A stretch of DNA of 23,883 nucleotides from DAOUBA01 sp034432855. GTDB taxonomy: Bacteria; Chloroflexota; Anaerolineae; B4-G1. The notes under the pieces are model-generated. The model did no database searches, was not told the origin of the DNA, and worked only from the letters and a program-made list of their open reading frames with translations. The stretch covers positions 1 to 23,883 of the forward strand of contig DAOUBA010000065.1 of assembly GCA_034432855.1 (NCBI GenBank), given 5' to 3'. A program made the translations under genes and the position numbers. Each line of letters begins with the position of its first letter. The stretch's first letter is position 1. Below are positions 16,140 to 23,797 of this stretch, piece after piece.

Positions 16140-17823
16140 TATGGAACAAGAAGGAAAGCGGCGCGAACTACATGAGGCGCTATTGGATGCCGGCCTGATC
16201 ACGGCGGAGCAACTGGAAAGGGCAAAGCAGGCACGCCGTGAAGGGCAGAGCATCACCGACGTGCTCATCGCGCAAGGTGCCGTGACCCAACGCGACGTCG
16301 CTATGGCCTTCAGCCTGCAACTCAATTTGCCGCTGATTGACCTCAAGCGCCACGCCGTGCAGCCGCGCGCGCTGGAACTGGTGCCCCAGGAGATCGCCCA
16401 ACGGCACCATCTCGTCCCTCTCGATATCATTGACGGCGAACTGCTCGTCGTGATGGAGAACCCCCTCGACATCCAGGCGCTCGAAGACGTCGCCATCCGC
16501 GCCGGCATGCCCGTGCGCCCAATGGTGGGGACACGCGACGACATCCAACGGGCGCACCTGCTCTATTACCGCGCCCAGGGCGAGATCGAGCGCCAACTGG
16601 GACAGATCGCCCCCGAACCGGTCGCCGAAGTGCCGCGCCTGACCGCAGAGATGGTGGCGCAGAACCCCGTGGCGCGCGTCGTCGAACTGCTCATCGGCCA
16701 GGCTATCCGCGACCGCGCCTCCGACATCCACATCACCCCCGACGATGGCATCCTGCGCGTGCGCTACCGCATTGACGGCATCCTGCACGATATGCTGGAA
16801 GCGCCGCTTTCGGTGCATGGCCCGCTCGTCAGCCGCATCAAGGTGCTGGCCGGGATGAACATCGCCGAACGCCGCCGCCCGCAAGATGGGCAATTCATCT
16901 TCGAAAGCGGGCACGGCGAGGTGGACGTGCGCGTCGCCACCGCCGACACGATCCGCGGCGAGATGGCCGTCCTGCGCCTCCTGGACAAATCCATCTCGCT
17001 GCTGCGACTGGAGGAACTGGGTTTCTTGCCCGAGGCATTGGCGACATACGAACGGCTGTTTAGCCTGCCGTTCGGCATGATCATCGTCGCCGGCCCCACC
17101 GGCGCGGGCAAGACCACCACCCTCTACGCGACGATCAACCGCCTCGACCGGCACGAGAACAACATCATGACCATCGAAGACCCCATTGAGTACCAGTTCG
17201 AGCGCATCAACCAGATCCAGGTCAACCGCCAGGCGGGGATCACCTTTGCTGCCGGCCTGCGGGCCATCATGCGGCTGGACCCCAACGTGATCCTGGTAGG
17301 CGAGATCCGCGATCGCGAGACCGCCGAGACCGCCGTGCAGGCGGCGCTCACCGGCCACCTGGTGCTCTCTTCGATCCATGCTAACGACGCCGTGGGGGCG
17401 CTATATCGGCTGATTGACCTGGGAGTAGAGCCGTACCTGGCGGCCTCGGCATTGGCGGGGGTGGTGGCTCAACGGCTGGTACGCCGGGTATGCGAACACT
17501 GCCGCACCCTGGCCGACGTTTCGCCGGAAGAGCGGCTGGCCTTCGAGGCGGAGATGGACTACACCCCCTCGCGCTTCTACCAGGGCCAGGGCTGCAACTT
17601 TTGCGCCGATACCGGCTATCGCGGGCGCACCGGCGTCTTTGAAGTGCTCACCGTCAGCGATACCATTCGCCGCCTGCTGATGAAGGGGGCCGGCGCCGAC
17701 GAAATTATCGCCCAGGCGCTCGCCGAGGGGATGGTCCCCATGCGGCGCGACGGGATGTTGAAGGTGCGGGAGGGTATCACTACGCCGCGCGAAGTCATGC
17801 GCAGCGTATATACGATACGGTAG
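16129..17823 (+). CDS. pilB: Type IV pilus assembly ATPase PilB (GspE family)
   Basis: Cytoplasmic hexameric ATPase that drives pilin polymerisation. 564 residues from GTG 16129, chosen because AAGGAGG lies five bases upstream; ATG 16141 is 17 bases away. The N-terminal MshEN/GspE_N domain (residues about 10-140) shows LLDAGLITAEQLERAK and VVMENPLD, the module that binds cyclic di-GMP in related ATPases. Walker A GPTGAGKTTTL is near residue 322, Walker B with ILVGEIRDRETAETA near 387 and LSSIHAND near 415. A zinc tetracysteine site, CEHC then CNFC, is near 454-491. It overlaps the preceding gene's end and precedes pilC. Confidence 0.95.
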   Translation: MPADMEQEGKRRELHEALLDAGLITAEQLERAKQARREGQSITDVLIAQGAVTQRDVAMAFSLQLNLPLIDLKRHAVQPRALELVPQEIAQRHHLVPLDIIDGELLVVMENPLDIQALEDVAIRAGMPVRPMVGTRDDIQRAHLLYYRAQGEIERQLGQIAPEPVAEVPRLTAEMVAQNPVARVVELLIGQAIRDRASDIHITPDDGILRVRYRIDGILHDMLEAPLSVHGPLVSRIKVLAGMNIAERRRPQDGQFIFESGHGEVDVRVATADTIRGEMAVLRLLDKSISLLRLEELGFLPEALATYERLFSLPFGMIIVAGPTGAGKTTTLYATINRLDRHENNIMTIEDPIEYQFERINQIQVNRQAGITFAAGLRAIMRLDPNVILVGEIRDRETAETAVQAALTGHLVLSSIHANDAVGALYRLIDLGVEPYLAASALAGVVAQRLVRRVCEHCRTLADVSPEERLAFEAEMDYTPSRFYQGQGCNFCADTGYRGRTGVFEVLTVSDTIRRLLMKGAGADEIIAQALAEGMVPMRRDGMLKVREGITTPREVMRSVYTIR

Positions 17824-17844
17824 GGACAGGGCTTGTCCCTGTCC
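17824..17844 (+). repeat. Perfect 8-bp stem hairpin between pilB and pilC
   Basis: ggacaggg (17824-17831), loop cttgt, ccctgtcc (17837-17844), directly after the pilB stop. No T tract follows, so it is not a classical terminator. It could be an mRNA-processing or stability element, or a REP-like copy. Confidence 0.6.
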
Positions 17845-17879
17845 AGGGCTCGTTCCCATTCAACTGTGGTGGGAGACCG

Positions 17880-19088
17880 ATGAATTACCGCTACGTGGCA
17901 TTCGACGGGCAAGGACAGCGTCTTGCAGGCTGGCTCGAAGCCGCCGACGAGGCTGCTGCAGAGGAGGCGCTGTGGAGCCGTGGGCTCACCGTGGCGCGGC
18001 TGACGCCTGCCCGCAAGAAAGCCTCGCTCGCCACGACCTTTCCCACTTTCTTCGGTGTCCGGCGGCGCGATCTGATCGTCTTCTCACAACAATTGGCAAC
18101 GCTCCTCGGTTCGGGTATCGCCATCCTCCCGGCGCTGCAAATGCTCGCCCGGCAAGCCCCCCGGCAAGCGCTGCGCGAGGCGCTCGAACAAGTCTGCCTG
18201 GGCCTCGAACAGGGACAATCCCTCTCGGCAGCACTGGCTGCGCATCCTCACGCCTTCCCCGACCTCTACACCCGCACCATCACCGTCGGCGAGCGCACCG
18301 GCAACCTGGAGGAGGTGCTGCGCCAACTGGCGACCTACCTGGAGCGCGAACAGGAACTGGCGCGCAAACTCCGCGACGCGCTGGCTTACCCGGTTTTCGT
18401 TCTGGCGGTAGCGGTTTTCGTCGTCGTGCTGATGCTCACCGTTGCCCTCCCCCCCATGATCCAGTTATTCGAGACTTTTGGTGCCAAACTGCCCTGGCCC
18501 ACCCGCCTGCTGATCGCCGCCAGCCACTTTGCCACAAACTACGGGGGGTACGTCCTGATCGGCGCGCTGGCGCTGGCTGTATTCTCCTCCTGGTGGGGGA
18601 ATCAGCCAACAGGACGTCGCGTGCGCGACATGATCCTCCTACGACTGCCGCTCACAGGTCGGGTGACCCTGTACGGCCAGATCGCCCGCTTCGTGCGCAC
18701 CGCTGCCGCTCTCGTCCGCGCCGGTCTGCCACTGGCAGAAGTGATGGAACTGGTGGTGCACACCACCGGCAACACGATCGTAGCGGAGGCACTGGAGAAG
18801 ACACGCCAGGCACTATTGACCGGTCAGGGATTGGCAACCCCCCTGGCCGCAGAGCGGCTCTTCCCGCCGCTATTGGCGCAGATGGTGCGTGTAGGGGAGG
18901 AAAGCGGCGCACTGGAGGCGAACCTGGAGACGCTGGCCGATTTCTACGAGGAGGAAGTGGATCGCTCCACGCGCCTTCTGGTCTCGCTCGTCGAACCGGC
19001 GTTGACGATTTTCATCGCCATGCTCGTCGGCTTTATCGCCGTCTCGATGGTGATGCCGATGTATTCGGTGCTCTCGGAGATCAAGTGA
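17880..19088 (+). CDS. pilC: Type IV pilus inner-membrane platform protein PilC (GspF family)
   Basis: A 402-residue polytopic protein that couples PilB to the growing pilus. N-terminal MNYRYVAFDGQGQRLAGWLEA is the GspF/PilC start. Two repeated T2SSF domains follow: FSQQLATLLGSGIAILPALQ (about residue 68) and IARFVRTAAALVRAGLPLAEVME (about residue 265), each ending in VGERTGNLEE or VGEESGALEANL. Membrane segments are predicted near residues 170-190, 220-238 and 370-395. It lies 56 bp after pilB. Confidence 0.95.
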   Translation: MNYRYVAFDGQGQRLAGWLEAADEAAAEEALWSRGLTVARLTPARKKASLATTFPTFFGVRRRDLIVFSQQLATLLGSGIAILPALQMLARQAPRQALREALEQVCLGLEQGQSLSAALAAHPHAFPDLYTRTITVGERTGNLEEVLRQLATYLEREQELARKLRDALAYPVFVLAVAVFVVVLMLTVALPPMIQLFETFGAKLPWPTRLLIAASHFATNYGGYVLIGALALAVFSSWWGNQPTGRRVRDMILLRLPLTGRVTLYGQIARFVRTAAALVRAGLPLAEVMELVVHTTGNTIVAEALEKTRQALLTGQGLATPLAAERLFPPLLAQMVRVGEESGALEANLETLADFYEEEVDRSTRLLVSLVEPALTIFIAMLVGFIAVSMVMPMYSVLSEIK

Positions 19089-19096
19089 GGTGGGGG

Positions 19097-19158
19097 GTAA
19101 AGCGTAAAGCGTAAAGCGTAAAGCGTAAAACGTAAAGGCGTAAGGCGTAAAGCGTAAG
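19097..19158. repeat. Heptanucleotide array, gtaaagc units
   Basis: About nine consecutive units, mostly gtaaagc with variants gtaaaac, gtaaggc and one 8-bp gtaaaggc, fill the gap between pilC and the next gene and end exactly at its GTG. In reverse complement the unit is gctttac, the same family as the ttacgta and ttacgca arrays elsewhere in the window. Confidence 0.9.
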
Positions 19159-19359
19159 GTGAGACGGAAAGTAGGATGCGGGTTTTGGTTGGTGTGGCTG
19201 GTGGGGGCGGTGTTTGCGGCCGAGTGGTTGCTGCTGTGGCTTGTGTTCCAGACGGTGCCACGCGAGTACCTGTTGGCCGCAGTGATGGGCGTTGTCGCGG
19301 TCACGATCATCGTGGGTTCTTTCGCCGTCTACTTTCGGGTGCAGCGGAGAATGGGATGA
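19159..19359 (+). CDS. Small two-helix membrane protein, unknown
   Basis: A 66-residue protein with two hydrophobic segments, residues about 8-28 (FWLVWLVGAVFAAEWLLLWL) and about 37-57 (LLAAVMGVVAVTIIVGSFAV), and basic ends (MRRK at the start, RVQRRMG at the end). GTG 19159 abuts the heptamer array, so there is no clear Shine-Dalgarno sequence beyond aagg. Its stop overlaps the start of the first prepilin gene (ATGA). I do not recognise a family. Its place in the operon suggests an accessory role in pilus assembly, which is inference. Confidence 0.65.
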   Translation: MRRKVGCGFWLVWLVGAVFAAEWLLLWLVFQTVPREYLLAAVMGVVAVTIIVGSFAVYFRVQRRMG

Positions 19360-19784
19360 GGCAGGAGGCAAGAGGCAAGAGGCAAGAGGCAAGAGGCAGG
19401 AGGCAAGAGGCAAGGGGTAAACCCGCTAATCCTGTTGATTCGCGTTCCCAGGAAGCCGGCGACACGCTGATCGAAATCCTGGCAGCAGTGGCGATCATCA
19501 GCATGGCGCTGGTCGTGTTGGTCTCTGCGCTCTCGACCGGCGCGTTCGGCGTGCGTAACGCGGGCCGGCTGACCACGGCCACCAACCTGGCCGCCGGCCA
19601 ACTGGAGACGATCAAGGCTGCTCCCTACGACGCCGCCGGCGCATATCCGCTCATCGGCGCATCGCCCGGCTACACCGTCACCATCAGCAGTCGGGTCGTC
19701 ATCACCGGCTTACAACAGGTCACCGTGACCGTCGCCTACGATGGCGGCGCAGTAGTCGTGAGCAACTACAAGGTCGAGCGATGA
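19356..19784 (+). CDS. Type IV prepilin-like protein with repeat-encoded leader
   Basis: A 142-residue minor pilin candidate. The class III signal has a cleavage site AG|DTLIEILAAVAIISM after Gly35, with Glu at +5 and a hydrophobic helix at about 38-58. The +1 residue is Asp rather than Phe. The 35-residue leader begins MRQEARGKRQEARG and is encoded by eight heptamers right after the ATG. The mature part is short, with VRNAGRLTTATNLAAGQLETIKAAPYD, as in PilV/GspI-type minor pilins. ATG 19356 overlaps the upstream stop, and no in-frame alternative start lies between the repeats and the helix. Changing the unit number would shift the frame. Confidence 0.88.
   Translation: MRQEARGKRQEARGRRQEARGKPANPVDSRSQEAGDTLIEILAAVAIISMALVVLVSALSTGAFGVRNAGRLTTATNLAAGQLETIKAAPYDAAGAYPLIGASPGYTVTISSRVVITGLQQVTVTVAYDGGAVVVSNYKVER
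19358..19413. repeat. Heptanucleotide array, eight units of gaggcar, in the prepilin leader
   Basis: Eight perfect-register 7-bp units (gaggcag or gaggcaa) begin with the last base of the ATG. A degenerate ninth, ggggtaa, follows. Same family as the array at 20289-20379. Confidence 0.95.
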
Positions 19785-20284
19785 TCCGCAGATTACATTT
19801 TACGTCTTACGCATTACGCATTACGCATTACGCATTACGCGATACCCAACTCGGTTTCACGCTGACGGAACTCCTCGTCGCTGCCGCCATCATCGCCCTG
19901 GTGACCGGCATGCTGGTGATGATCATGTACCAGATCATGAACATCCCGCGCTGGGGCAACGCGCAGTTGACGGTGGACGGCGACCTGCGCAACGCCGGGT
20001 TGTGGCTGATGCGCGACGGAAACGAGAGCCGGGTCTTTACCGGTATGGCGCCCTGCGACTCGTTCGTCTTCGACACCGGGCGCGGAACGGTATACACCTA
20101 TACCCTCAGCGGCAGTACCCTGAGCAGAAGCGACGGCAGTCAGACCATCGGTGTGGCGCGGCACGTGAGTGGCTTGCAGTGTCCTTCCGGGATCGTGACC
20201 GGTACGGTGGCAATCTCGATCACGGCAACCAGCGGCACCGTCTCCGGCAGCGCCGTGTTCACCGTGACGATGCGGGTGCAGTGA
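19781..20284 (+). CDS. Type IV prepilin, N-terminal methylation type
   Basis: A 167-residue protein with a textbook class III signal: LG|FTLTELLVAAAIIALVTG, cleavage after Gly25, Phe at +1 and Glu at +5. The mature domain has LRNAGLWLMRDGNESRVF, as in PilW/GspJ-type minor pilins, and a Ser/Thr/Gly-rich beta region. ATG 19781 overlaps the previous stop (ATGA). Residues about 10-20 of the leader (YALRITHYALR) are encoded by a heptamer array of a different family from that in the previous gene. Confidence 0.92.
   Translation: MIRRLHFTSYALRITHYALRDTQLGFTLTELLVAAAIIALVTGMLVMIMYQIMNIPRWGNAQLTVDGDLRNAGLWLMRDGNESRVFTGMAPCDSFVFDTGRGTVYTYTLSGSTLSRSDGSQTIGVARHVSGLQCPSGIVTGTVAISITATSGTVSGSAVFTVTMRVQ
19807..19841. 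repeat. Heptanucleotide array, five ttacgca units, in the second prepilin leader
   Basis: Units at 19807, 19814, 19821 and 19828 are identical ttacgca; the fifth is ttacgcg. It lies in the leader codons, upstream of the FTLTE cleavage site. Confidence 0.95.
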
Positions 20285-20288
20285 CGGA

Positions 20289-20379
20289 GGGGCAAGAGGC
20301 AGGAGGCAGGGGGCAAGAGGCAGGATGCAGGATGCAGGATGCAGGAAGCAGGGGGCAGGATGCAGGGGACAGGAGGCGG
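20289..20379. repeat. Heptanucleotide array, thirteen units of grngcar, spanning the next start codon
   Basis: Thirteen 7-bp units in unbroken register, for example ggggcaa, gaggcag and gatgcag (three in a row). The gatgcag units create ATG codons at 20325, 20332, 20339 and 20360. Only those at 20339 and 20360 are in frame with the PilX-like gene. Confidence 0.95.
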
Positions 20380-21715
20380 TCAGGAAGGCAAGACTCTGGT
20401 TATTGCGTTGTTGGCGCTGGCCATCGGCACTATGCTGGTTACAGGGCTGCTCTACTATGTGAGCACCAGCCAGCAGGCCGTGAATGCCGCCCGCGAGCAG
20501 ACCACCAGCCGCTACTCCGCCGACGCCGGGGTGGAACACGCGCTGTGGAGGGTCGCCAACCAGTCCGCCTTCCGCCAGACGCTGGTTCTGAGCGGCACCC
20601 AATTCTACACCCAGGTTGTCAATGCGACTACTGTCGCCATCTCTGTCACTCAGACGATCACCGACCCGGGTAGCGGTGGTGGCAGCGGCGGCAGCCAACC
20701 CGTGTACGCCGTGCGTGTCGAACCGAACCAGGCCGCGTTCGTCTTGCCCAGCGGCAGCAGCTACACCTACGACCTGTTCGTCATCAATGCCGGGCGCGTG
20801 GACGACACCTTCGTCACCAGCATGACGCTTCGCTTCGATACGCAATCCGGGAACGTTCGGTGGTCGGTAGTAGTGCGTAAGGGAAGCGGCGCTCCGCTCT
20901 ATAGCCTGGGTAACTTTGGCCCACCCAAGGGCGTGTATACCATCACGACCGGCGTTTTCGATACGACGCCGCTGCTTGCCCCCGGCGAATCCGAGCAGTA
21001 CTATGTAACCGTGACGAAGGGCGTCCAGGGGGGCAAAAGAGATACATTGAGCGTCGGCTTTACCGCCTGCTCGGTGGGGGCTGCGAGCCAATCTCCTCCC
21101 CAGGTCGTCTGCGGTATTTCCTGGCTCTATACAAACGTGGAATCGCAGAATACACCAGCCATCAGCATGGACAAGATCGCTACGCCTTTCACCGTCGTGC
21201 CGGGCGATTATGTCACCTACACCGTCATCTGTCAAAATACAGGTGATGGAACTGCCGACACCATCCAGATCATGGATATGCTGCCCGGTAAAACGGAGGC
21301 CGCCTTTGTCGTCGGCAGTACATCGGTCACAGCCGGCACGGTAGGCTATTCAAACGACGGTGGGGCTACCTGGGGATACGTTCCTGTGCCCGATAGCATG
21401 GGACTGGATAGCAACGTGAACGCCATGCGGTGGACGTTGACCAACATCGCGCCAGGCATCAGCCACACCTTAGCGTTTGCCATGCGCGTCAACGATCCGT
21501 ACACGAGCACGGCCACGCTGGTGCGCAACGAGGCTCAGGCCACCTGGTGGAAGGGAGGCGGCCAGTACGGCCCCACTTCTGCCACCTTCAATAACCCGGT
21601 CACCCTGCCGCCGGTTTATCGAATCACCTCGACAGCCGCCAACACGACTATCGTGGCCTACGCCCGGCTCGTGCGCGGCAAGGTGCGTATCCTTTCCTGG
21701 GAGTTCCTGCCGTGA
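20339..21715 (+). CDS. PilX-like pilus protein with DUF11-type extracellular domains
   Basis: A 458-residue protein. A hydrophobic N-terminal helix (EGKTLVIALLALAIGTMLVTGLLYYV, given here only as residues about 16-41) is followed by SADAGVEHALWRV, the pattern of PilX-type minor pilins. A GSGGGSGG linker near residue 112 leads to beta-rich domains. The second of these, about 270-430, has KIATPFTVVPGDYVTYTV, NTGDGTADTI and DMLPG, characteristic of DUF11. It is far larger than ordinary minor pilins, suggesting a surface-exposed or tip adhesin. The start could be ATG 20339 or 20360; both lie in the heptamer array. Confidence 0.85.
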   Translation: MQEAGGRMQGTGGGQEGKTLVIALLALAIGTMLVTGLLYYVSTSQQAVNAAREQTTSRYSADAGVEHALWRVANQSAFRQTLVLSGTQFYTQVVNATTVAISVTQTITDPGSGGGSGGSQPVYAVRVEPNQAAFVLPSGSSYTYDLFVINAGRVDDTFVTSMTLRFDTQSGNVRWSVVVRKGSGAPLYSLGNFGPPKGVYTITTGVFDTTPLLAPGESEQYYVTVTKGVQGGKRDTLSVGFTACSVGAASQSPPQVVCGISWLYTNVESQNTPAISMDKIATPFTVVPGDYVTYTVICQNTGDGTADTIQIMDMLPGKTEAAFVVGSTSVTAGTVGYSNDGGATWGYVPVPDSMGLDSNVNAMRWTLTNIAPGISHTLAFAMRVNDPYTSTATLVRNEAQATWWKGGGQYGPTSATFNNPVTLPPVYRITSTAANTTIVAYARLVRGKVRILSWEFLP

Positions 21716-22263
21716 ACAAGCGTACTCTCCTGACTGTTGGCCTGGCAACAGGGCTGATCGTGATCCTGCTGGGGTACGGGCTGATCCTGCGTGGCATTCT
21801 CCTCGAAAGACAGCGGCAGGCCGATCTCGAAATGCAGATCGGGCCGCTGGAAGAGGCGCTGGCCGGACAGATGGCCGGGCAACAGGTGCTGGCCACCCGC
21901 AGGGCGGAACTGGCGACCCTGCAGGCAGAACTGAGGGCGGCGGAACTCGCCTTCCCCAGCGAGGTGGACAGCACGGCGGTGGTGGGTTATATCCTTGCTG
22001 CCGCCGATAGCAACCACCTCTCTCTGCGCCGCATAGAGGCGCGCGACTCGCTCACGGGGACCATCGGCAGCAGTGAATATACCATCTTCATCTACGAAGT
22101 GGAGGTGGAGGGGGAACTGGATACCGTCCTCGCTTTTCTCGCCACCCTGGAGTCGGGGGCGATCAGCACGTTGAGCATTGACCAGATTCGCCTGGAGGCC
22201 CAACCGCCGCCGGTGCCCGCGTACCGGGCCACCCTGATGGCGCAGGTCTATGTCCGGCGATAG
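21712..22263 (+). CDS. pilO: PilO-like pilus assembly protein
   Basis: A 183-residue bitopic protein: basic start MNKR, membrane helix about 7-27, coiled coil about 30-85 (RQRQADLEMQIGPLEEALAG and on), then a small alpha/beta domain with YEVEVEGELDTVLAFLATLES, as in PilO ferredoxin-like domains. GTG 21712 overlaps the previous stop (GTGA). In the usual order PilO follows PilM and PilN; here it precedes both. It could also be described as GspM-like. Confidence 0.75.
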   Translation: MNKRTLLTVGLATGLIVILLGYGLILRGILLERQRQADLEMQIGPLEEALAGQMAGQQVLATRRAELATLQAELRAAELAFPSEVDSTAVVGYILAAADSNHLSLRRIEARDSLTGTIGSSEYTIFIYEVEVEGELDTVLAFLATLESGAISTLSIDQIRLEAQPPPVPAYRATLMAQVYVRR

Positions 22264-22294
22264 AGATCCCTTCTACAAATCGAGGTAATATCCG

Positions 22295-23173
22295 GTGAGC
22301 AATCGAGGACGATTGACCCTGAATATCGAGACGAACGAGGTGCGCTTGTTGGTCGCCCAGGGGCAGCGCGTTGTATACTGGGACAGTCTGCCGTTGCCTC
22401 CCGGCGCGATGCGCGAGGGTCAGGTGGCCCAGCCGGATGCCTTCGGGCAAGCGATCGCCGGCCTGCTCGCGCGTACGAACGCGCCGCGCCGCAACGCCGT
22501 CGTCGCCCTGGGTGGACAGCGCGCGCTCGTGCGTATACTGACCATGCCGGCGGTGCCGCCTCGCATGCTGGACGAAGCGGTGCGTCGCGCCGCTCGTCGC
22601 GAGTTGCCGCTACCGCTCGAAGGACTGTACCTTGCGTGGCAGGTGCTCGGCGATCACAAAGCGCCGCGCATACAAGTGTTCACGCTCGGCGTCCCGCGCG
22701 AGGCGGTGGACAATTGCGTCGCGGGCCTGCGTAGTGCCGGGGTACGCCCGCAGGCAATGGACCTCAAGCCGTTGGCGCTGGTTCGGGCAGTCAACCTGCC
22801 CGACGTCCTGCTGGCCGACCTGGAGGCAGAGGCGGCGACCCTGGTGTTGGTGCGCGGGTTCGTTCCCTACGTGGTGCGCTCCCTCGTTGCGCCGGGGGAC
22901 AGCGCCCGCCCGCTCGCAGAGCGCGCCGAAAACCTGGCCGCCGAACTCCAGCGCACCCTCGACTTTTACGGCTCTACGCTAGCCGCCGAGCACCCCGCCT
23001 GGTCGCCGGCGGTCTGTCTGACCGGCGCGCTGGGGGGTGCGTCGGAAGTGCGGGCACGGATCGGAAGCCGCTGGCCGCTGATTGAGCCGGCCCCACCCAT
23101 CCCATTGCCCGGCGAGTTGCCCCTGCTACCGTACCTGGCGAACGTTGGCCTGGTCCTGAAACGCCTGTCGTGA
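22295..23173 (+). CDS. pilM: PilM-like pilus assembly protein (actin-like fold)
   Basis: A 292-residue cytoplasmic protein of the PilM/FtsA-like class. GTG 22295 has CGAGGT upstream. Features include an N-terminal LTLNIETNEVRLLVAQG strand pattern, RNAVVALGGQRALVRILTMPAVP, AARRELPLPLEG (cf. E..iPf in PilM), FTLGVPREAVDNCVAGLRSAGV and a C-terminal AENLAAELQRTLDFY with LTGALGG. In type IV pilus systems PilM binds the N-terminal INLLP-type peptide of PilN, which is present in the next gene. The protein is somewhat shorter than typical PilM (about 350), so some subdomain loops may be reduced. Confidence 0.85.
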   Translation: MSNRGRLTLNIETNEVRLLVAQGQRVVYWDSLPLPPGAMREGQVAQPDAFGQAIAGLLARTNAPRRNAVVALGGQRALVRILTMPAVPPRMLDEAVRRAARRELPLPLEGLYLAWQVLGDHKAPRIQVFTLGVPREAVDNCVAGLRSAGVRPQAMDLKPLALVRAVNLPDVLLADLEAEAATLVLVRGFVPYVVRSLVAPGDSARPLAERAENLAAELQRTLDFYGSTLAAEHPAWSPAVCLTGALGGASEVRARIGSRWPLIEPAPPIPLPGELPLLPYLANVGLVLKRLS

Positions 23174-23180
23174 GGCAGCG

Positions 23181-23735
23181 ATGAACCAACCGCTCGACAT
23201 CAACATCCTACCGGAACAGTATCGTCCGCGTCGCATCGAAGGCCCCATAGCGGCCGTCATCCTGACGTTGGCCGTGCTGTTGTTCGGACTGATGCCCGCC
23301 TATGTACTTCTTGCCACAGCACGCTCGCGGACTGCCGCGCTCGAGGCCCGTCTGGATGAGGCGCGGGCGATGCTGGACCGGTCCGCCGTTGACCAGGGAC
23401 AACTGGCACAGATGGATCAGCAGATCGAGGCGCTGCGCGGCCAGATCGAACAACTGAACGCCGATCTCGGTGCAGTCAATTTCCGGCGTGTCCGTCGTGC
23501 CGACGGCATCCGCGCTGCTGCGCTCGCGCGCGCCGGATCATTGCACATCACGAGTATCGCTCAGGATGGAGCTGTCTTCATCCTCGACGGTGAGGCTGAA
23601 GACGAGACTCTGGTGTTGGACTATGCCCGGGCGCTCCAGTCCACCGGGCAGTTTGCCAACGTGCGCGTCCTCTCCATCGTCAGCGCCGACTCATCCACCC
23701 CCAACATCCGGTTTTCGATCAAAATGGAACAATGA
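23181..23735 (+). CDS. pilN: PilN-like pilus assembly protein
   Basis: A 184-residue bitopic membrane protein. The N-terminal DINILPEQYRPRR is the PilM-binding INxLP motif. A membrane helix (residues about 23-45) is followed by a coiled coil (50-100) with LEARLDEARAM and QIEALRGQIEQL, and a C-terminal ferredoxin-like domain with ITSIAQDGAVFILDGEAED. It starts 7 bp after pilM. It forms the inner-membrane alignment complex with the PilM- and PilO-like proteins. Confidence 0.88.
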   Translation: MNQPLDINILPEQYRPRRIEGPIAAVILTLAVLLFGLMPAYVLLATARSRTAALEARLDEARAMLDRSAVDQGQLAQMDQQIEALRGQIEQLNADLGAVNFRRVRRADGIRAAALARAGSLHITSIAQDGAVFILDGEAEDETLVLDYARALQSTGQFANVRVLSIVSADSSTPNIRFSIKMEQ

Positions 23736-23797
23736 ACGAGGCCGCAGAGCGACAATTCCTAGCATCAGGTTTGCACAGCGCCTTAACAACCGCATAA
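23732..23797 (+). other. 21-codon reading frame coupled to the pilN stop
   Basis: ATG 23732 overlaps the pilN stop (ATGA) and reads MNEAAERQFLASGLHS to a TAA at 23795-23797. The coupling resembles that of the other genes here, so this may be the stub of a truncated operon gene, or chance. It overlaps the convergent gene end. Confidence 0.3.

Noticed and set aside
17972..19114. 380-codon plus-strand frame overlapping pilC
   Set aside because: Alternative frame of pilC; Arg/Pro/His-rich composition, while the pilC frame carries clear GspF motifs and membrane segments.
19097..20379. CRISPR array
   Set aside because: The repeats are contiguous 7-bp units without spacers, so they are tandem arrays, not CRISPR.
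20002..20673. 223-codon frame over the second prepilin and PilX-like gene
   Set aside because: Arises by reading through the heptamer array in another frame; no domain, and it conflicts with two supported genes.
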